Source of the DNA: Hepsetus odoe
Lineage: Eukaryota; Chordata; Actinopteri; Characiformes; Hepsetidae
Length of the DNA: 64,000 nt
NCBI GenBank assembly: GCA_017165825.1
Contig: CM029380.1
Coordinates: forward strand, 2,791,102 to 2,855,101
Reading direction: 5' to 3'
The position numbers were made by a program, and so were the translations under genes. Below, piece after piece: positions 51,482 through 64,000 of the stretch. Every line of letters starts with the position of its first letter. Position 1 is the stretch's first letter. Under the pieces are notes generated by a model that searched no databases, was not told the DNA's origin, and was given only the letters and a program-made list of their open reading frames with translations.

Positions 51482-54400
51482 ATGAATTCTCACGAGCAAG
51501 AGGTGTACACGGTGGCGCCAGAGATGCCGGCCATGTTCGACGGGATGAAGCTGGCTGCCGTCGCCACCATCCTCTACATCATCGTCCGCTGCCTGAACCT
51601 AAAAAGTCCTACCGCACCTCCAGAACTCACCTATCAGGACACGCCGCTCAGCCGTTTTCTGCTCAAGTCCTTTCCCCTTTTGACCAAAGAGTGAGTTCAA
51701 ACCATGGAGTCTGTGCTGTGAATGTCAGTTTCTTTTCTTTTTTTCTGATTGCTTTATGGGCAGAATAGAATAGTTGTGTAATGATTTAATGGCATATTGA
51801 CATGAGAGTAGTTTGAAGATTGTCACTCTTGCCTAGGTATTCTGTGTAAAGGTTTTGCTAGTAGAAGGAAATGGAAAATTCACGTCTACCAATGCTATAA
51901 GCTGAGCCATATTAAAACTGACATCTGTTATAATAACACCTCAATGGAGACCACGAGTTACGAATGGGTAGTTATATTATTTGCATGGACCACAAGTTTA
52001 TTGTTGAGTGGATTAAGGAGCCAGTTGGGCACGATCAGTTCTCTAAACAGACTGAATTTTGCAGTGAAAGTTGTTCGTTGCAAGCATTAGCAATAATGAC
52101 TTATTTATTAAAACCTTTTTTTTTAGAGGCAGGAGGCCATATGGGACGTTTTAAGACACTTAGCACAGCCCTTTTCTGGTCCGCTTCTCATGAGTGACAG
52201 CTTTGTTTGCACCTTCGTTCTGTTGGTTTGCACTCAGATTTTTTTAATATCTGTTACATAATCACTTTGCTCAGCCCTTTTCCTCTCTGAGTTTTGTTTG
52301 AAAACAGGGTGTGATCCTCCTACTCTCTCTTGGACCAGTGATGTGAGCAGTTTGTTATTCAGAGCAAAGGTAGTCATAGCGTGTGTACACTTTGAACAAA
52401 CTAAAGCAGAAATATTTACCAGGACAACACTGACTTGGAGGTTTGACATGTTCCAGCTCTGACAGGGGTGATTTATTAATGTACTGTTAGTTTTGGCTGG
52501 GTTTTACAGTTAAAATTCCAGGAGGAGTTTGTTACAACAGGGGAAAAAGAGACGAGTTTCTCCTGTGACCCCCTAAATGTGCATGAATCTGTTTTGTCTA
52601 AGCACAAGGTGGTGGGCGTCTCTTTTATTACCCAAAGTGACACTCGTCTGGTTATGCAATTGTTTGTTTTCCAGCACAGTTACTACTCTGGGAACTGAAG
52701 GATCAATCGGTTCGGGAACACAGCACCAGACGCTGTCCTCACCTTTCCTACAGAATTATATTAAATCTCTTTACCTTGATTATTCTGGCATGCTTGGTTC
52801 ACTGAGCTGCTCCAGAGATGCACCACATAAGCAACTGCACTGGACAAACAGGATAAGGGGGCTCAGAAGTTAAACCTGATGGTGATTTAGATAGAAGCTG
52901 GACTTGGCAGACGGTGTGACGTGGTTCTGGACTTTGTTTGGCATGTCAAGCCAACCCATCCTCTGGGTGCGTGATGTGAAACGTTATTGTGATAAACGAT
53001 GATCAATCCGTGCTCACAAAGAGGATCGTTCCAGTTATTCAGAGCCTGTGAATAACAATTATGTTTAATAGCCACATAAACTGCATGTGACTGATTGGAT
53101 GTCAGCAGTTGGATTGTTTTCTTAATTTGTGAAATTTAGTGCCATTTTACCAATCGTATTCTTTCTTTGCCTTAAATTGGTGTGCACATTTCAGAAAGAT
53201 CAAATGTGGGAACCTAGTGCATGTTGAATATTGGGAAAATGTGTTTATTGGGAAATTATTGTTATTTTTTTTTTTGGTAGTAGATCAACTACTGCAAGTA
53301 GATCACACAGGCTATAATTTGCTTCCTTTGTGCTTATCGCTCGTATGTGGAGGGCTGGCGCTCACAGATAGATAGTGCTTGAGCAAGCCATGGGCTGACA
53401 CGAGAAAAATTACACAAAACCCACTAGAGTTTTCTGTCCCTTCTGATCGGATATAGTAGACCTAATCTGGGTTTGACTCCAATTCCCACAACACGGTTAC
53501 AGGCTATTTAAGGGCTGTTTCATCACCTTTTGTTGTTGTTTTGGTTTAACAGCAGCTAAATATACTCCTGCTTAGTGCCTTTCTTGACTCTGATCTATGT
53601 TTTCCTTTCTGTGCTAGCTGGCTTATCTTCTCCTCTAAACAAAGCTCGTATCTGTTTATTAATTAAGGGCCACTCAAACATCTACTGTGCCTTAAGTGCT
53701 ATTGGATGTTCGGGGTTACGCAATTGGCCTATGTAATGGAGCGAGCCCAGTTTTATCGCTTACAGAGATGCAAAGGAAGAGGGATGGGTTTGTGAAACGG
53801 ACACCAATGGACTTTGCTCTCTCTGCAGATATTAACTGTAACTATGTGCTAAATGACTGAAATGTCCTCCTTCTTCCTGACAGAGCCAATGCCCTTGGCT
53901 ATCTCTGCAAACTGCCCCTCCAGTTTAAAAAAAAAAAAAAAAAAATTCCATTCCGGTCACATAGCAATTGGAAACGCACTTGAATGTCATTGCTTTAAAG
54001 TGAATGAGAGATGACTTCTATAGAGCGATACTGAATAGAAAATGACTTGGTGTAGCTTGGCTTATATAAGGAGCATCCTCTGAGGTTTTGAAGAGTGATA
54101 TAATGCAGTATTGTGCTTAAGTCCAAAGGCGGAAAATTCGTCTCAATTTGAACCACTCCTGTCCATGAGCTGTTTGTAGAATCGGTGGTTTCATCCTAGC
54201 AGTTTTATGAAGCCTTCTAGTAAAGCTGCAGAGTGCCACATGGATGCAAAGAGCCCATTTGGGCGGACTGTGTATAAGAACCATGTTTGTTTTCAACTCG
54301 CACGATCTGTTTCACAATGGCTGCATGTGGGCTGAACCATTGCATAAGCATGCACTGTTCACCTGCGTAGCGCTGCCTGGAGTCAGCAGTAATTTGACCT

Positions 54401-57400
54401 CTCGCAGAGCGAAACGCCCACTGCTGGCATCCCATTACTGCTCTCTTGAGGAGCGACCGTCGCCTTTTGACACGTGGAGTGCTGCCCTCAGGCTCTGCTT
54501 ATCATATCATTATCATCTTCTTATAGATTGCACAGAGACCGAACTGTACTTTCAGCTGAGATGGCACAGTTTGAGGGATTGAGGGTGTTTGTTAACAGTA
54601 ATATGTTCATTATGTTGTTTTATTGTGATAGACCTTTTGCGTTTGCCTCCACAAACATACATCAATCATCGATTTATGACATGACTTGAACTTGTGTCCA
54701 AGTACATTTAGGCCCCCCCCCCCCAATTTGATCCATTTTGTACCATCGTTACTGTCCCAATGCAATTTTGTAGATGTGGTCAATATTTCAGAAATTGTTT
54801 CAACAAAGAGGAAATTAGAATTGTTGTTTATATTGACCTGTAATGTGTTTGAACACCGGGGCAGCGGTGCTCTAGTGGTTAGGGAGCTGCCCTGGATCGG
54901 AAGATTGTGGGTTCGATTCCCTCACCAATAGGTTGCCCTGAGGTACCCTTGAGCAAGGTACCGTCCCTATCGCTGCTCCCCGGGCGCTTTCAATAGTTGC
55001 CCTCTGCTGCACGTGTGTGTATAAATTGCGTTGTGCTGTGCTGCGTTTCACAATGACAAGGGTAGTCACTTTCACCTTTTTTCACTTTCATTTATCATTG
55101 CTTCGTTTTGGTATCTCTTGTGTCTTGTCTTTTCTAACCTATTGAATGTCAGAAAAGGGCCTTCACTGGAAATACAGCCTTTTTTTTTTTTTTTTTAGAA
55201 ATATAATATTTAAAGCAAAGGACTTTATGCAATAAAAAAGGATATTTACTAAATTTCAGTTTACAGAGATTTTAACAGTTGTACAAATATAAATATTTAA
55301 TCATATTTTAAGTGGTTGCGTGTTACTGGGTGGTAAAGTTCATTTCTCTGTATAAAAATGACCTACTTTTTGGATTTATGTGGAAATAGACTAAAGAAAA
55401 TAATTGTGACTGGAAAAACTAGTCCAAAAAATTCTTTGAAATTAGCCAGTACCAATATGTTTGACTTTCAGATGTTTGACGTATGTTTTATGTGCTTACC
55501 TATGTGTCTTGTTGAAGGATTAAATGGTGACCTGACCATGAATAATTCAGTTTAAGAATGTAAAGGTCATGAGGAGAAATGACTAATGCACATCATGCCT
55601 CGGGACATTTAGTTTATAATCAAGTCATGCAGGCTCGCTTATCGTTATCGCTTGGCCATAAATGCGTTACCATAATAACATAGCAACACACTGCTGAAAG
55701 TGGAAAGATGCTGTTGCTTATTTGCGTAATGTGACTTTCTCTTTCAGATACATTCCTCCTTTGTTGTGGGGAAAAAGTGGCCATCTACAGACTGCGCTGT
55801 ATGGCAAGTTGGGCCGCGTGAGTTCACCCCATCCAACTGGCCTGCGAAAGTATCTGCCCATGCAAGATGGGGCCACAGCAACCTTTGATCTTTTCGAACC
55901 CCTGGCAGATCATCAGAGCGGAGGTTAGTATCTCTTGGGAGTAAAGTTGCTCTCACCTTAGACTGGGGAGAAAGGCTAAACCACAGATGGCAATCTAAGA
56001 AAGGGTTTAAAAACACTTCATGATGGCATCATCGTGGGTCTTTTGTTAAGCATCAGCTTCGCGTTCCCGCCTACATATCGGCATCCAATTCAAATACACT
56101 CTACCCGACACATTTTATAACTCTGGTTGTATTGTGTACTTGCAAATCAGTTATGCAGAACAGGTGAGCCATGTTCTCTCTCTTTCTTTTTTTTTTTTTT
56201 TTGCGCAGCTGAAGTCACTATGGTAATATGCCCAGGGATCGGGAACCACAGCGAGAAGCACTACATCCGCACGTTTGTGGATCACTCGCAGAAACAAGGC
56301 TACCGCTGTGCGGTGCTCAACCATCTTGGGGCCTTGCCAAACATCGAGCTCACCTCCCCTCGCATGTTCACCTATGGTATGGCCTTGTTCTGTTTGTAAA
56401 ATCCTGAAGCAGCTTGGTTCAGTCGAACACAATCTTTCTTTAAAACTGTTTCGCTATAAAGCAACTTGTTCTTCGCTGCAGCTCCTGAGAAAACAGCTAA
56501 GCTAGCCTCTAGTGCTTGAGACTGTGCCATGATTCGCCAGATCATGCATTGTGGCGTACAGTAAGGCTGGACCTGTTAATCCTCCCAACATGTGGCCTTT
56601 GTTAGGCTTTACTTGTGTTAGGTTTTCAATGTCTTTTGAGGGTTGCTTGTCATAACTCTCACACAGCACCTTTCCACACTTTCTAGGCTGCACTTGGGAG
56701 TTTGCAGCTATGGTTGGCTACATCAAGAAGACGTACCCTCAGACCCAGCTGATAGTGGTGGGCTTTAGCCTGGGGGGCAACATTGTCTGCAAGTTCCTGG
56801 GAGAGAACCGTGCCAACCAGGAAAGAGTGCTGTGCTGTGTGAGCGTGTGCCAGGGCTACAGTGCACTCAGGTAAGCTGGATCTTTCTTTCTCCAGAATGT
56901 TTCAATCATATCAGTCGAAATTAGTATCCAAAGTGCAAAAGTCACTTGTTCAGCTGATTGCGTCTAAAGGGAGGAGCAGGGCAATTCTTAGCAGTTTAGA
57001 TTTTGCTAGAAATGCCCAGCTGCTTGCAGCACCCAGTAAAAAAATGAACACTGACTATCATGCTGCCAACATAAACAAAAACAGGCTCAAACAGACTGCC
57101 ATGGTGAAGGGGTGTGAGTGTGTTTGTGAACACTTTAGCTTAACAGTAGCTCCCAAAACCCATGTCAGACATCCTAAAAATAGTGCACTTCTGTTACCTT
57201 TGACAAGACAAGAAACAAGTTTTTCAGGAACTTTAGTAAAACAAGATCACTGTCATTTACATTTTTCCCTCTGTGGACAAAGGGCTGTGGAATTTGGCAT
57301 CTGTGTTTCTGCTCTTGTGAAAGCCACACCTGTTGGAAACCTGGCTTGCCCTGCCCAACAGATCTGCTGGACTGTTCTAAAATGACATTAGACTTGTGTG

Positions 57401-60400
57401 GTGTGTGTGAGTTACCTAACACTAGGATTCTCTTTGGTCCAGATTACAGCATCTATTTTCCTTGTGATAAGCTGCTTTCACAAAATACATTTTTCGTCAA
57501 ACCTTTCAATTGAAATGGGATGAGTTTGATCTCATGATACTTTTAATAATGTGATGGCCTTCTGATATTTCCCTCATTCTGCTTCCTGGGCTGTCCTGTA
57601 TATTTTATGCAGGGCTTTGTCTGCATTGTGGTCAACCACACAGTCGCACAAAGTCTCATTATAAAATCCATGCTCTCAGCCTTTGACACCACTGGCCTGT
57701 TCGTGCATCAGCTCAGACCGATAACACATGGCTCTGCACTGCCACTTCCCTCACCTGACTGTGTGTGTGTGTGTGTGTGTGCGTGCGTGCACAGGGCTCA
57801 GGAGACCTTTTTGCAGTGGGACCAGTGTCGGCGCTTTTATAACTTCCTCATGGCAGATAACATGAAGAAAATCATCCTCTCCCACAGGTACTCCCTTTTT
57901 AAGGATGTTCAAAATAATTGTATTGCTGTGCAGAGAAAATTGAGCCCATATATTTGAAATAGATTAACATCATTTTTGTGATTTTATCTTTGAGTTATAA
58001 CAAATTAACCTGAGGACACTAATTTGAGCAACTCCTCGATGTTAAGAATTTTTAGCAAATGTGCTTTGCATATAAGATTATAAATAGATTATTTATATCC
58101 CATCCTATAGTTTGATGATTTGGTCCGATAGCTTTTAGGTGTTCAGTTAATTTCCACAAGCGTCAGTTTATGCAATCTTGTGGTGATGAAATGAACATGA
58201 GCTGAGAGTATTTTCATTAGTTGAGGCAAATACAGAAAACACATTTATGAGGTACATGTCTTATGAAAATAAAGGTTTTAACTTCTGATTTGGCACAACC
58301 TATTTAGAGGTTTGGCGCTATAACCCTCAGCAACTAGGAAGTGAAACCACCAGTTTGCCCACTTCAGGGTTGTGGGGTTCTATATCAAGATCAAAAGAGA
58401 GCTGTGATGTTTGATGATTTGATGTTTTAAGCTCAAAGGTTGATGGGTTTTTATTGATTTAATTTGGAGCATGTAACATTTACATATGGAGTTATAAAGC
58501 TAATGTTGAGTTACGAATAATCTCAAATACTTTTGCTTATATTTACAAATGTATGCTGCTTAGCTAAAAAAGTAATCATTGATTCTGAAGTTCTTCAGAA
58601 TCTCAAACTTGATAAATTCTTTTTGAGTAGTATGCAATATTTTATTTATTTATTTTGCCAAAGGATTGCTTTATGTACCTGTAGTAGTGTTGTTGAGTTA
58701 TTTTGTCCTTGTCTTGCAGGGACAGCCTGTTCAGGGGAGGTTCTCCAAAGATGGTAGATGCAGATCTAAGACGGCTCTATACTGCCACATCCCTCATGCA
58801 GATTGACGATAACATCATGAGGTTTGTATCTTCCACCGCAAACATCTCTTGGTAAAACTAGAACCTTCGATCTACTATCATGGTTTCAGACCTAAGCAAG
58901 CTGCTCAAAATATAACTGCCCAGAAAAGGAACTATTTTGTCCTTTTTGCAGATGCTGGGGCCATGATTTGTTTGGCAAACATGATCCCTCATCAGCTTTC
59001 ACAACAAAAAAAAAAAACCCTCACATTCATCTTCTCCGATAACACTGTTACAGTGCTCTGCTCTAAAGCGGAGATTCAGATTTTAGTTAACACTCCAGAT
59101 ATTTTAGAAAAGCAGGCTCACAAATTTCATGAATTTTTTTTTACATTTTCCAGAAAATTCCATGACCATGATTCCTTAAAGGAGTACTATGAGAAGGAAA
59201 GCTGTGTGCACTACATTCATAATGTGAGTATAAAAGCCCTTTTTAATCTGATGACCTTGTTTTCACATCTCAGGTGCTGCATAGTATTATGGTAATATGG
59301 TTATGAATAACATCACAGTATACTTTTCTGAGGGTATCTCCAGCAGCATGTTTCTTCACAAATAGTGCAGATGTTGTACTGTTTACCTGGATTTAGTTCG
59401 CTTTAATGTTGGAAATGTTGATTTTAAAAACCTTTGTATTTTATTGGCCCTACTGGTTCTCTTAAGAGCATCAAATGTCCGAAAATATGTTGATGTATCG
59501 AGAGTGAACTTTTTTTTTTTGTTTTGTTTTCCCCCTTTAGTCCACCCCACTACAAAGGAATGCTTTAAATGTAAATGAAAATGTGAACATGTGTGTTGTA
59601 GATCAATGTTCCTCTGCTGCTGGTGAACTCTGGTGACGACCCTCTGGTGCACCAGTCCCTGCTCACTATACCTCGGACACTTGCAGGTACTGCCCTTTCT
59701 TTTTTCTTATTTTTTCAATCAAGGTTTCTGCAAGTTTTCTTTAGGAGGTACATCTATGAATACCTGCATTATAAAAGCCTTGATCAGCTTCATCGACAGT
59801 ACAGTGTCATGGTCTTGAGCTGCTCCTCATTTCTTCATTTTTAAGGACAGACTTTCTTGTATTACTTAATGTATTGTTGAGAGATTTCTTTAGGCTTAAT
59901 AAAAATACAAATAGTTATGAGCAGTTCTGAAATTGAACTGCCTGGGGTTATCTACACACATCAACACCTCCCGACAAAGTATTCACAGTTTGCTGCTGCT
60001 TATACAGCCCTGAAGATGAACAGGGAACTGGATCACCCCCCTATCAAATCCACAGCACTTTAACAGGGTTATTCTTAGACTGAGATAGCTGTGTTACTCC
60101 TGTTTCCTTATGCAGGGTATGAGTTTCAGTGGAAGTCTTCCTAAATCGTGGAGGCTGGCAACATTACTGTTTATCTCTCTGGAAATTGACTGAAATACTT
60201 TAATGAAATAATTATATATATATATATCCCCCCATTTAAAGTATAACAAAAACGGTTTTATTTATTTTATTACTAATTTATCCTCATGTCCCTTATTTCT
60301 AAATTACTTTACCAATTATCTGTTTGTGTCAGGTTCTGTTTTTAGTCTGTTGGTGCAGATTTCTATACGTGGTTGACTGATAGAGGTTATAGTTTCATCT

Positions 60401-61255
60401 AAAAGACTGTCCTTTACTACAATGTACAATTGATTCAGATCAATGAGGTTGGTGTAGGCCATCAAGTGTTACTGGAATTTTCTATTTTCCTGTTTCAAAT
60501 GGCTTGTGCCCCGTCGTGACTGTTGGCACAGTGAGGAGATATTAATGGGCACTTGAAACATTTCTCAGATCTAAGGTCGCAGCTGTTGCCTGGACTTCCT
60601 TTCAAACCAGACACACCACTCTGGGTCTTGGACATTTGACCTAGTGCTAGGAGACAGGTGGACAGGGTGTGCATGATGTTTTATTATGCTTGATATCAGA
60701 CAGTGGGGTGTGTTTGGTGTATTGTCAACGCATAAAGTACTGATTACTGTACGGGATGTAGAACATCCAGTTATACTGGACAAGCATCTCTTGATGTGTC
60801 GATTCCAGTTTACACTTTTAGGGTTGGATAATCTGTAGTGAAGCGAATGAGCTGCAGAGATGTCTTAAAGGAGCACATTTCTCGCCCTGCCAGTTGTTTA
60901 CTTTGGGAAAGGACCTGTTTGGATCTGCTGTAGGCTGATTATCCTGAATGAGCTGTCTACCTGATTTAACGACATGAGGCAACCTTTTTTGTTTTGTTTT
61001 TTTCCCCTCATTGACTCTTCATTTCTCACTCTCTCTGCAGAAAAGAAAGAGAATGTAATCTTCGCCCTGACGCTGCACGGTGGACATCTGGGCTTCTTTG
61101 AGGGTGCTGTTCTTTTCCCCCAGCCACTCACCTGGATGGACAAAGTCATTGTGGGCTACGCCAATGCCATCTGTCAGTGGGAGAAGCTGAAGCCAGCGTG
61201 CCAAAGCCAAGGCGCAGACGCTGCAGAGACCAAATGCTCAGACAGTACTTCTTAA
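51482..61255 (+). CDS. abhd2: abhd2, alpha/beta-hydrolase domain lipid hydrolase
   Basis: Nine coding exons, 51482-51690, 55748-55923, 56209-56376, 56687-56870, 57795-57887, 58720-58821, 59154-59223, 59602-59686 and 61041-61255, are all in phase and give 433 residues (human 425). An N-terminal membrane anchor lies at about 24-41 (LAAVATILYIIVRCL). The nucleophile elbow GFSLGG places Ser212; the acid is Asp347 in GDDPLV and the base His378 in HGGHLGFFEG. These correspond to human Ser207/Asp345/His376. The family hydrolyses monoacylglycerols, including 2-AG, and in human sperm is progesterone-activated to relieve CatSper inhibition. The first ATG of the exon after the CAG acceptor at 51474 was chosen because MNSHEQE...VAPEMPAMFDG aligns with human MNAMLETPELPAVFDG. 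No damage was seen. It is divergent from slc51b. Confidence 0.96.
54711..54724. repeat. Poly-C homopolymer run
   Basis: An uninterrupted C run inside the abhd2 intron before exon 55748, unusual among the abundant A/T runs here. Confidence 0.9.
54858..55088 (+). repeat. tRNA-derived SINE, family B
   Basis: GGGGCAGCGGTGCTCTAGTG, TGGGTTCGATTCCC, GAGCAAGGTACCGTCCCTAT, CTGCTCCCCGGGCGCTTTCA and the CACAATGACAAGGGTAGTCAC tail with CACTTT units. It is in an abhd2 intron. Confidence 0.92.
57763..57790. repeat. TG microsatellite at an abhd2 acceptor
   Basis: A GTGTGT run followed by GCGTGCGTGCACAG forms the sequence directly before the exon at 57795, replacing a pyrimidine tract. Confidence 0.85.
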
Positions 61256-64000
61256 GTCCTCACACCTTTCTGTTCGAGACCACCAAACCATACAGGCCCT
61301 TCTGATCTTTCTCACTTTACGCCCATCATTACATCCACTGTCACCATGAGGATCACATGCACATACATGGACACAAATAGGTAGAACATCAGAGCAAGAA
61401 AAATGACAGGGAAAAAAGCACAGCGACCAAAAACGAGACCCACATTAAGGGCAGTGTTTTCACACTGGACTTAGTTTGTAGACATTTAAATATGTAATAC
61501 GCACTGGCCCTCGTTTATTGATTGTGCTCTGTGAAAGGGGTTAGGTTGTTACTTCACAGCTACTAGGATTAAACACTTTCGACCAATACAGCACACCATC
61601 CTGTATAAAAACCTATGAAGAAGGGACGTTATGCAGGCACTGTGTGCTTATAGCTAGGAAAGACATGCTGCCGGCGCCTGGTTTGCCTCTTCTGCACTTT
61701 GTGGTGTCGTTAAACAAGCTTACTGGACTGTTCGCCTTTTGAATAGACCCTGTCAGATTTTCCATTGCTCTTTGAACGTAGAATTACTTTTAAAAGCAAA
61801 AAACATGCAACAGACAGATACAGAAACCTAAAAGTCCAGGGCAAAATTCCGACAGTGTCCTCCATTTGTGACTTCAATTCTTATTCTTTTTCCTTTTTTT
61901 TTTTTTTTTTTTTTTCTTTTTATTTCTTTTTGTTAAAAAGAAACACTCTTGTTTTTTTAACCTAACCTCTATCTGCCCCTACTGTAGCCAATGGGCGACT
62001 CCAATATTGTTTGTGCAGGGAAAGGGGAAAACCTTTGTCAGAACAGAATTGTAATTGAAGGCAGTTTGTAGCAACTGCATTTTGATTTGTTTTCAGTGTG
62101 TGTTAAGTGGGATGTCCATTCTGTTTTTTTTTTTTTTTTAACTAGTAAAACCTTTCCATCACTGTGCTACAGGTTAGCAGGTAGATATCAGGTTGAAAAC
62201 AGCAGGAGCTTTCTTTTAAAGCACTTTATAATTTTTTGCCATATTTGTTGGAGTAATTGAGTCGTGGAAGTGTAGGGACTCGCAAAATGCAACTGGAACT
62301 AATTGGAGGGAGAGATGTCCGATTACTTTCGCCGAATGACTCTGTGATCCCTCCTGATCACCAAAGCCTGTCGCGTTTCTTCCAGCAGAGTAGCCGCACA
62401 ATTCCCCGTTGCCAGCGACAGTTCTTGTTTAGGGATTTCCAGGAATATTAGGGATGTAGCTTAGGTGACTGCTGAAGTCCTTCTGAAATGCAGTTGTTTA
62501 GTTCAAAGTTGGAGCTATAAATCCAGCGGGAGACGTTTATCCACTTTTGAACTTCACGTCTGTGAAAGCTGGCTAATGCGACTTGTTTTGTTCTTGGTCT
62601 GTACACCGCGTACCCGTCGTTGTGACCAATGTGTCTTGGGAGATGTCTCCGATCAAAGGGCCTCCTTTAGATATTAACAAAAGTTACTTTCTGTTGGACT
62701 GGATTGGAAACTTATGTTAATTAATTAATGCCATCTAGTTTCGAGAGAGAGAGAAAGTATTTGAATAAAATCCAAGTGATTTTAGACCATCCTTACTGCT
62801 GATGGCAAAAATTATATTACTTCCTAAAGGGATCATTTATATTACTTCCTAAAGGGATATTGTGTATAACTGTATAATCAGATTGACGTCATGCTTATTG
62901 AGTGCCCCAGGACTTAATTTTCGTATTGTTTAATGCAGTGGCCGTGGAGAGATAACATGCAGGACTGGTCAGCTGTGTCAAACATTCTTTTATGTCAACA
63001 CTCTCATTATAATTGTGCATTTTGATTCAGTTAAAAAAAAAAATACTAATAATCTGCAGCTTTATTAGCTGTAGCTTACAGTCGATTACAAAGGACATTT
63101 GAAATACAGTTCCTTGCACTTAATGAAGTCCAGTTTATCAGACCGTCAGAATGATGAACACGCGCTCAGAATGAAGGTCCCCGCTACAAATGGCACTAAA
63201 ATTTACTGCAAAGCTGTTAATTTCAGTTCTCTTTGAAAAGTACTTTGCAGCTGCTTTACAAAAATTCCAGTATTGCATTAGGCGGCTACGTAAAACTAGA
63301 TATTTATATATAAAAAAACTCCCATTCTGAGGACCTTTCATTCTGAAACCCTGACACAGCTTGTCTAAAGAAGTAACAAAACCACCAGACTGATTAAAAT
63401 GTTAGAGCGGTTTAATGAGTCTAAAGAGGTTATGTTAATTTTCTGAACAGTAACTTTGTTGCAGTTGGACCATTTCTAAAAACTTCTTTTTCCCCTTGGA
63501 TGTTAATACAGTACCAAGGTGCTGATTAGTTTTTTTCTAAGGGCCAATTTGCAGTTCATTCACCTGAATAATCAACTGGGGGATATTATTTCCCTCCCGT
63601 TGTCTGTTCAGAGCTCCGAAACGTGAAAAATGTTGTCCATAGCAATCGATTGTAAGCTACAGATGCAGCGGATCAAGATTACGCTGAAAAACAAGTGAAT
63701 ATTCCTGTTTGAGAGTACTGTTCCGTCGTTCAGTAAGAAGGAGGTTGTTCCTCAGTCTGTAGAGTTGGATGGCCCCCTGCTGGTGGTTTTGGCTTTAATG
63801 AACTTAAGCCTGACTCTGGTTTTTACTGCATCTGAATGATCCCTTCCTGGGAGTCTCCCATTATTAACTGTAGGGTGGTTTGGACCTCCTGAGATCAGAC
63901 TGCTGAAACCGAGAACGTTCCGAGATGGTGTGCAATTTCATCCAATTCAGTACGCGATGTGAACGTAAATTCACAGATAAACAAGATCATACTTGTCCTA
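61256..64000 (+). other. abhd2 3' UTR, continuing towards the window end
   Basis: No further coding exon is recognised. It contains long T runs (61890-61920, 62123-62139), an AATAAA at 62764-62769 as a candidate cleavage signal, and a direct repeat of ATATTACTTCCTAAAGGGAT at 62812-62860. Human ABHD2 also has a very long 3' UTR by my recollection, so the transcript may run to the edge. Confidence 0.5.

Noticed and set aside
56861..57385. 174-codon frame downstream of abhd2 exon 56687-56870
   Set aside because: Intronic sequence after a canonical GTAAGC donor; not homologous to ABHD2.

Overview
This is a piece of a ray-finned fish (teleost) nuclear chromosome. The evidence is vertebrate genes split by GT-AG introns, two families of tRNA-derived SINEs with B-box-like heads, Tc1-type foldback elements, decayed LINE tails and many TG/TA microsatellites. 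The species cannot be fixed from sequence alone. All gene models were built by hand: exon ends were set by splice signals and reading-frame phase, and products were named by recalled similarity to human proteins. No database search was run.

Layout: (1) 908-8292 (+), clpx, the mitochondrial AAA+ unfoldase, 5' incomplete. (2) 11123-15205 (+), pdcd7, the U11/U12 snRNP 59K protein. (3) 17965-27891 (+), ubap1l, a UBAP1-like protein with a C-terminal UBA pair; its introns carry most of the mobile elements. (4) 30561-32078 (-), kbtbd13, a single-exon BTB-Kelch gene. (5) 33958-37907 (+), rasl12, a Ras-like small GTPase. (6) 40494-45142 (-), an slc51b (organic solute transporter beta) gene whose reading frame begins with a signal peptide and a mannose-receptor-type cysteine-rich (R-type lectin) domain. 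(7) 51482-61255 (+), abhd2, a serine hydrolase, with non-coding 5' exons and a CCAAT/octamer promoter region at about 48.8-49.46 kb.

The order clpx-pdcd7-ubap1l-kbtbd13-rasl12-slc51b matches human 15q22.31 as I recall it. In human the next gene after SLC51B is MTFMT; here it is abhd2, whose human counterpart lies elsewhere on chromosome 15. The interval 46-49 kb is therefore a synteny boundary. The genes do not form a pathway; this is conserved linkage, not an operon.

The most unusual item is gene 6. Five exons join in perfect phase into a 304-residue type I membrane protein: signal peptide, six-cysteine lectin domain, and a complete OST-beta with its single membrane helix. Mammalian OST-beta is about 128 residues and has no such ectodomain. 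An internal Met162 would give a conventional 143-residue OST-beta, so one locus could make both forms.
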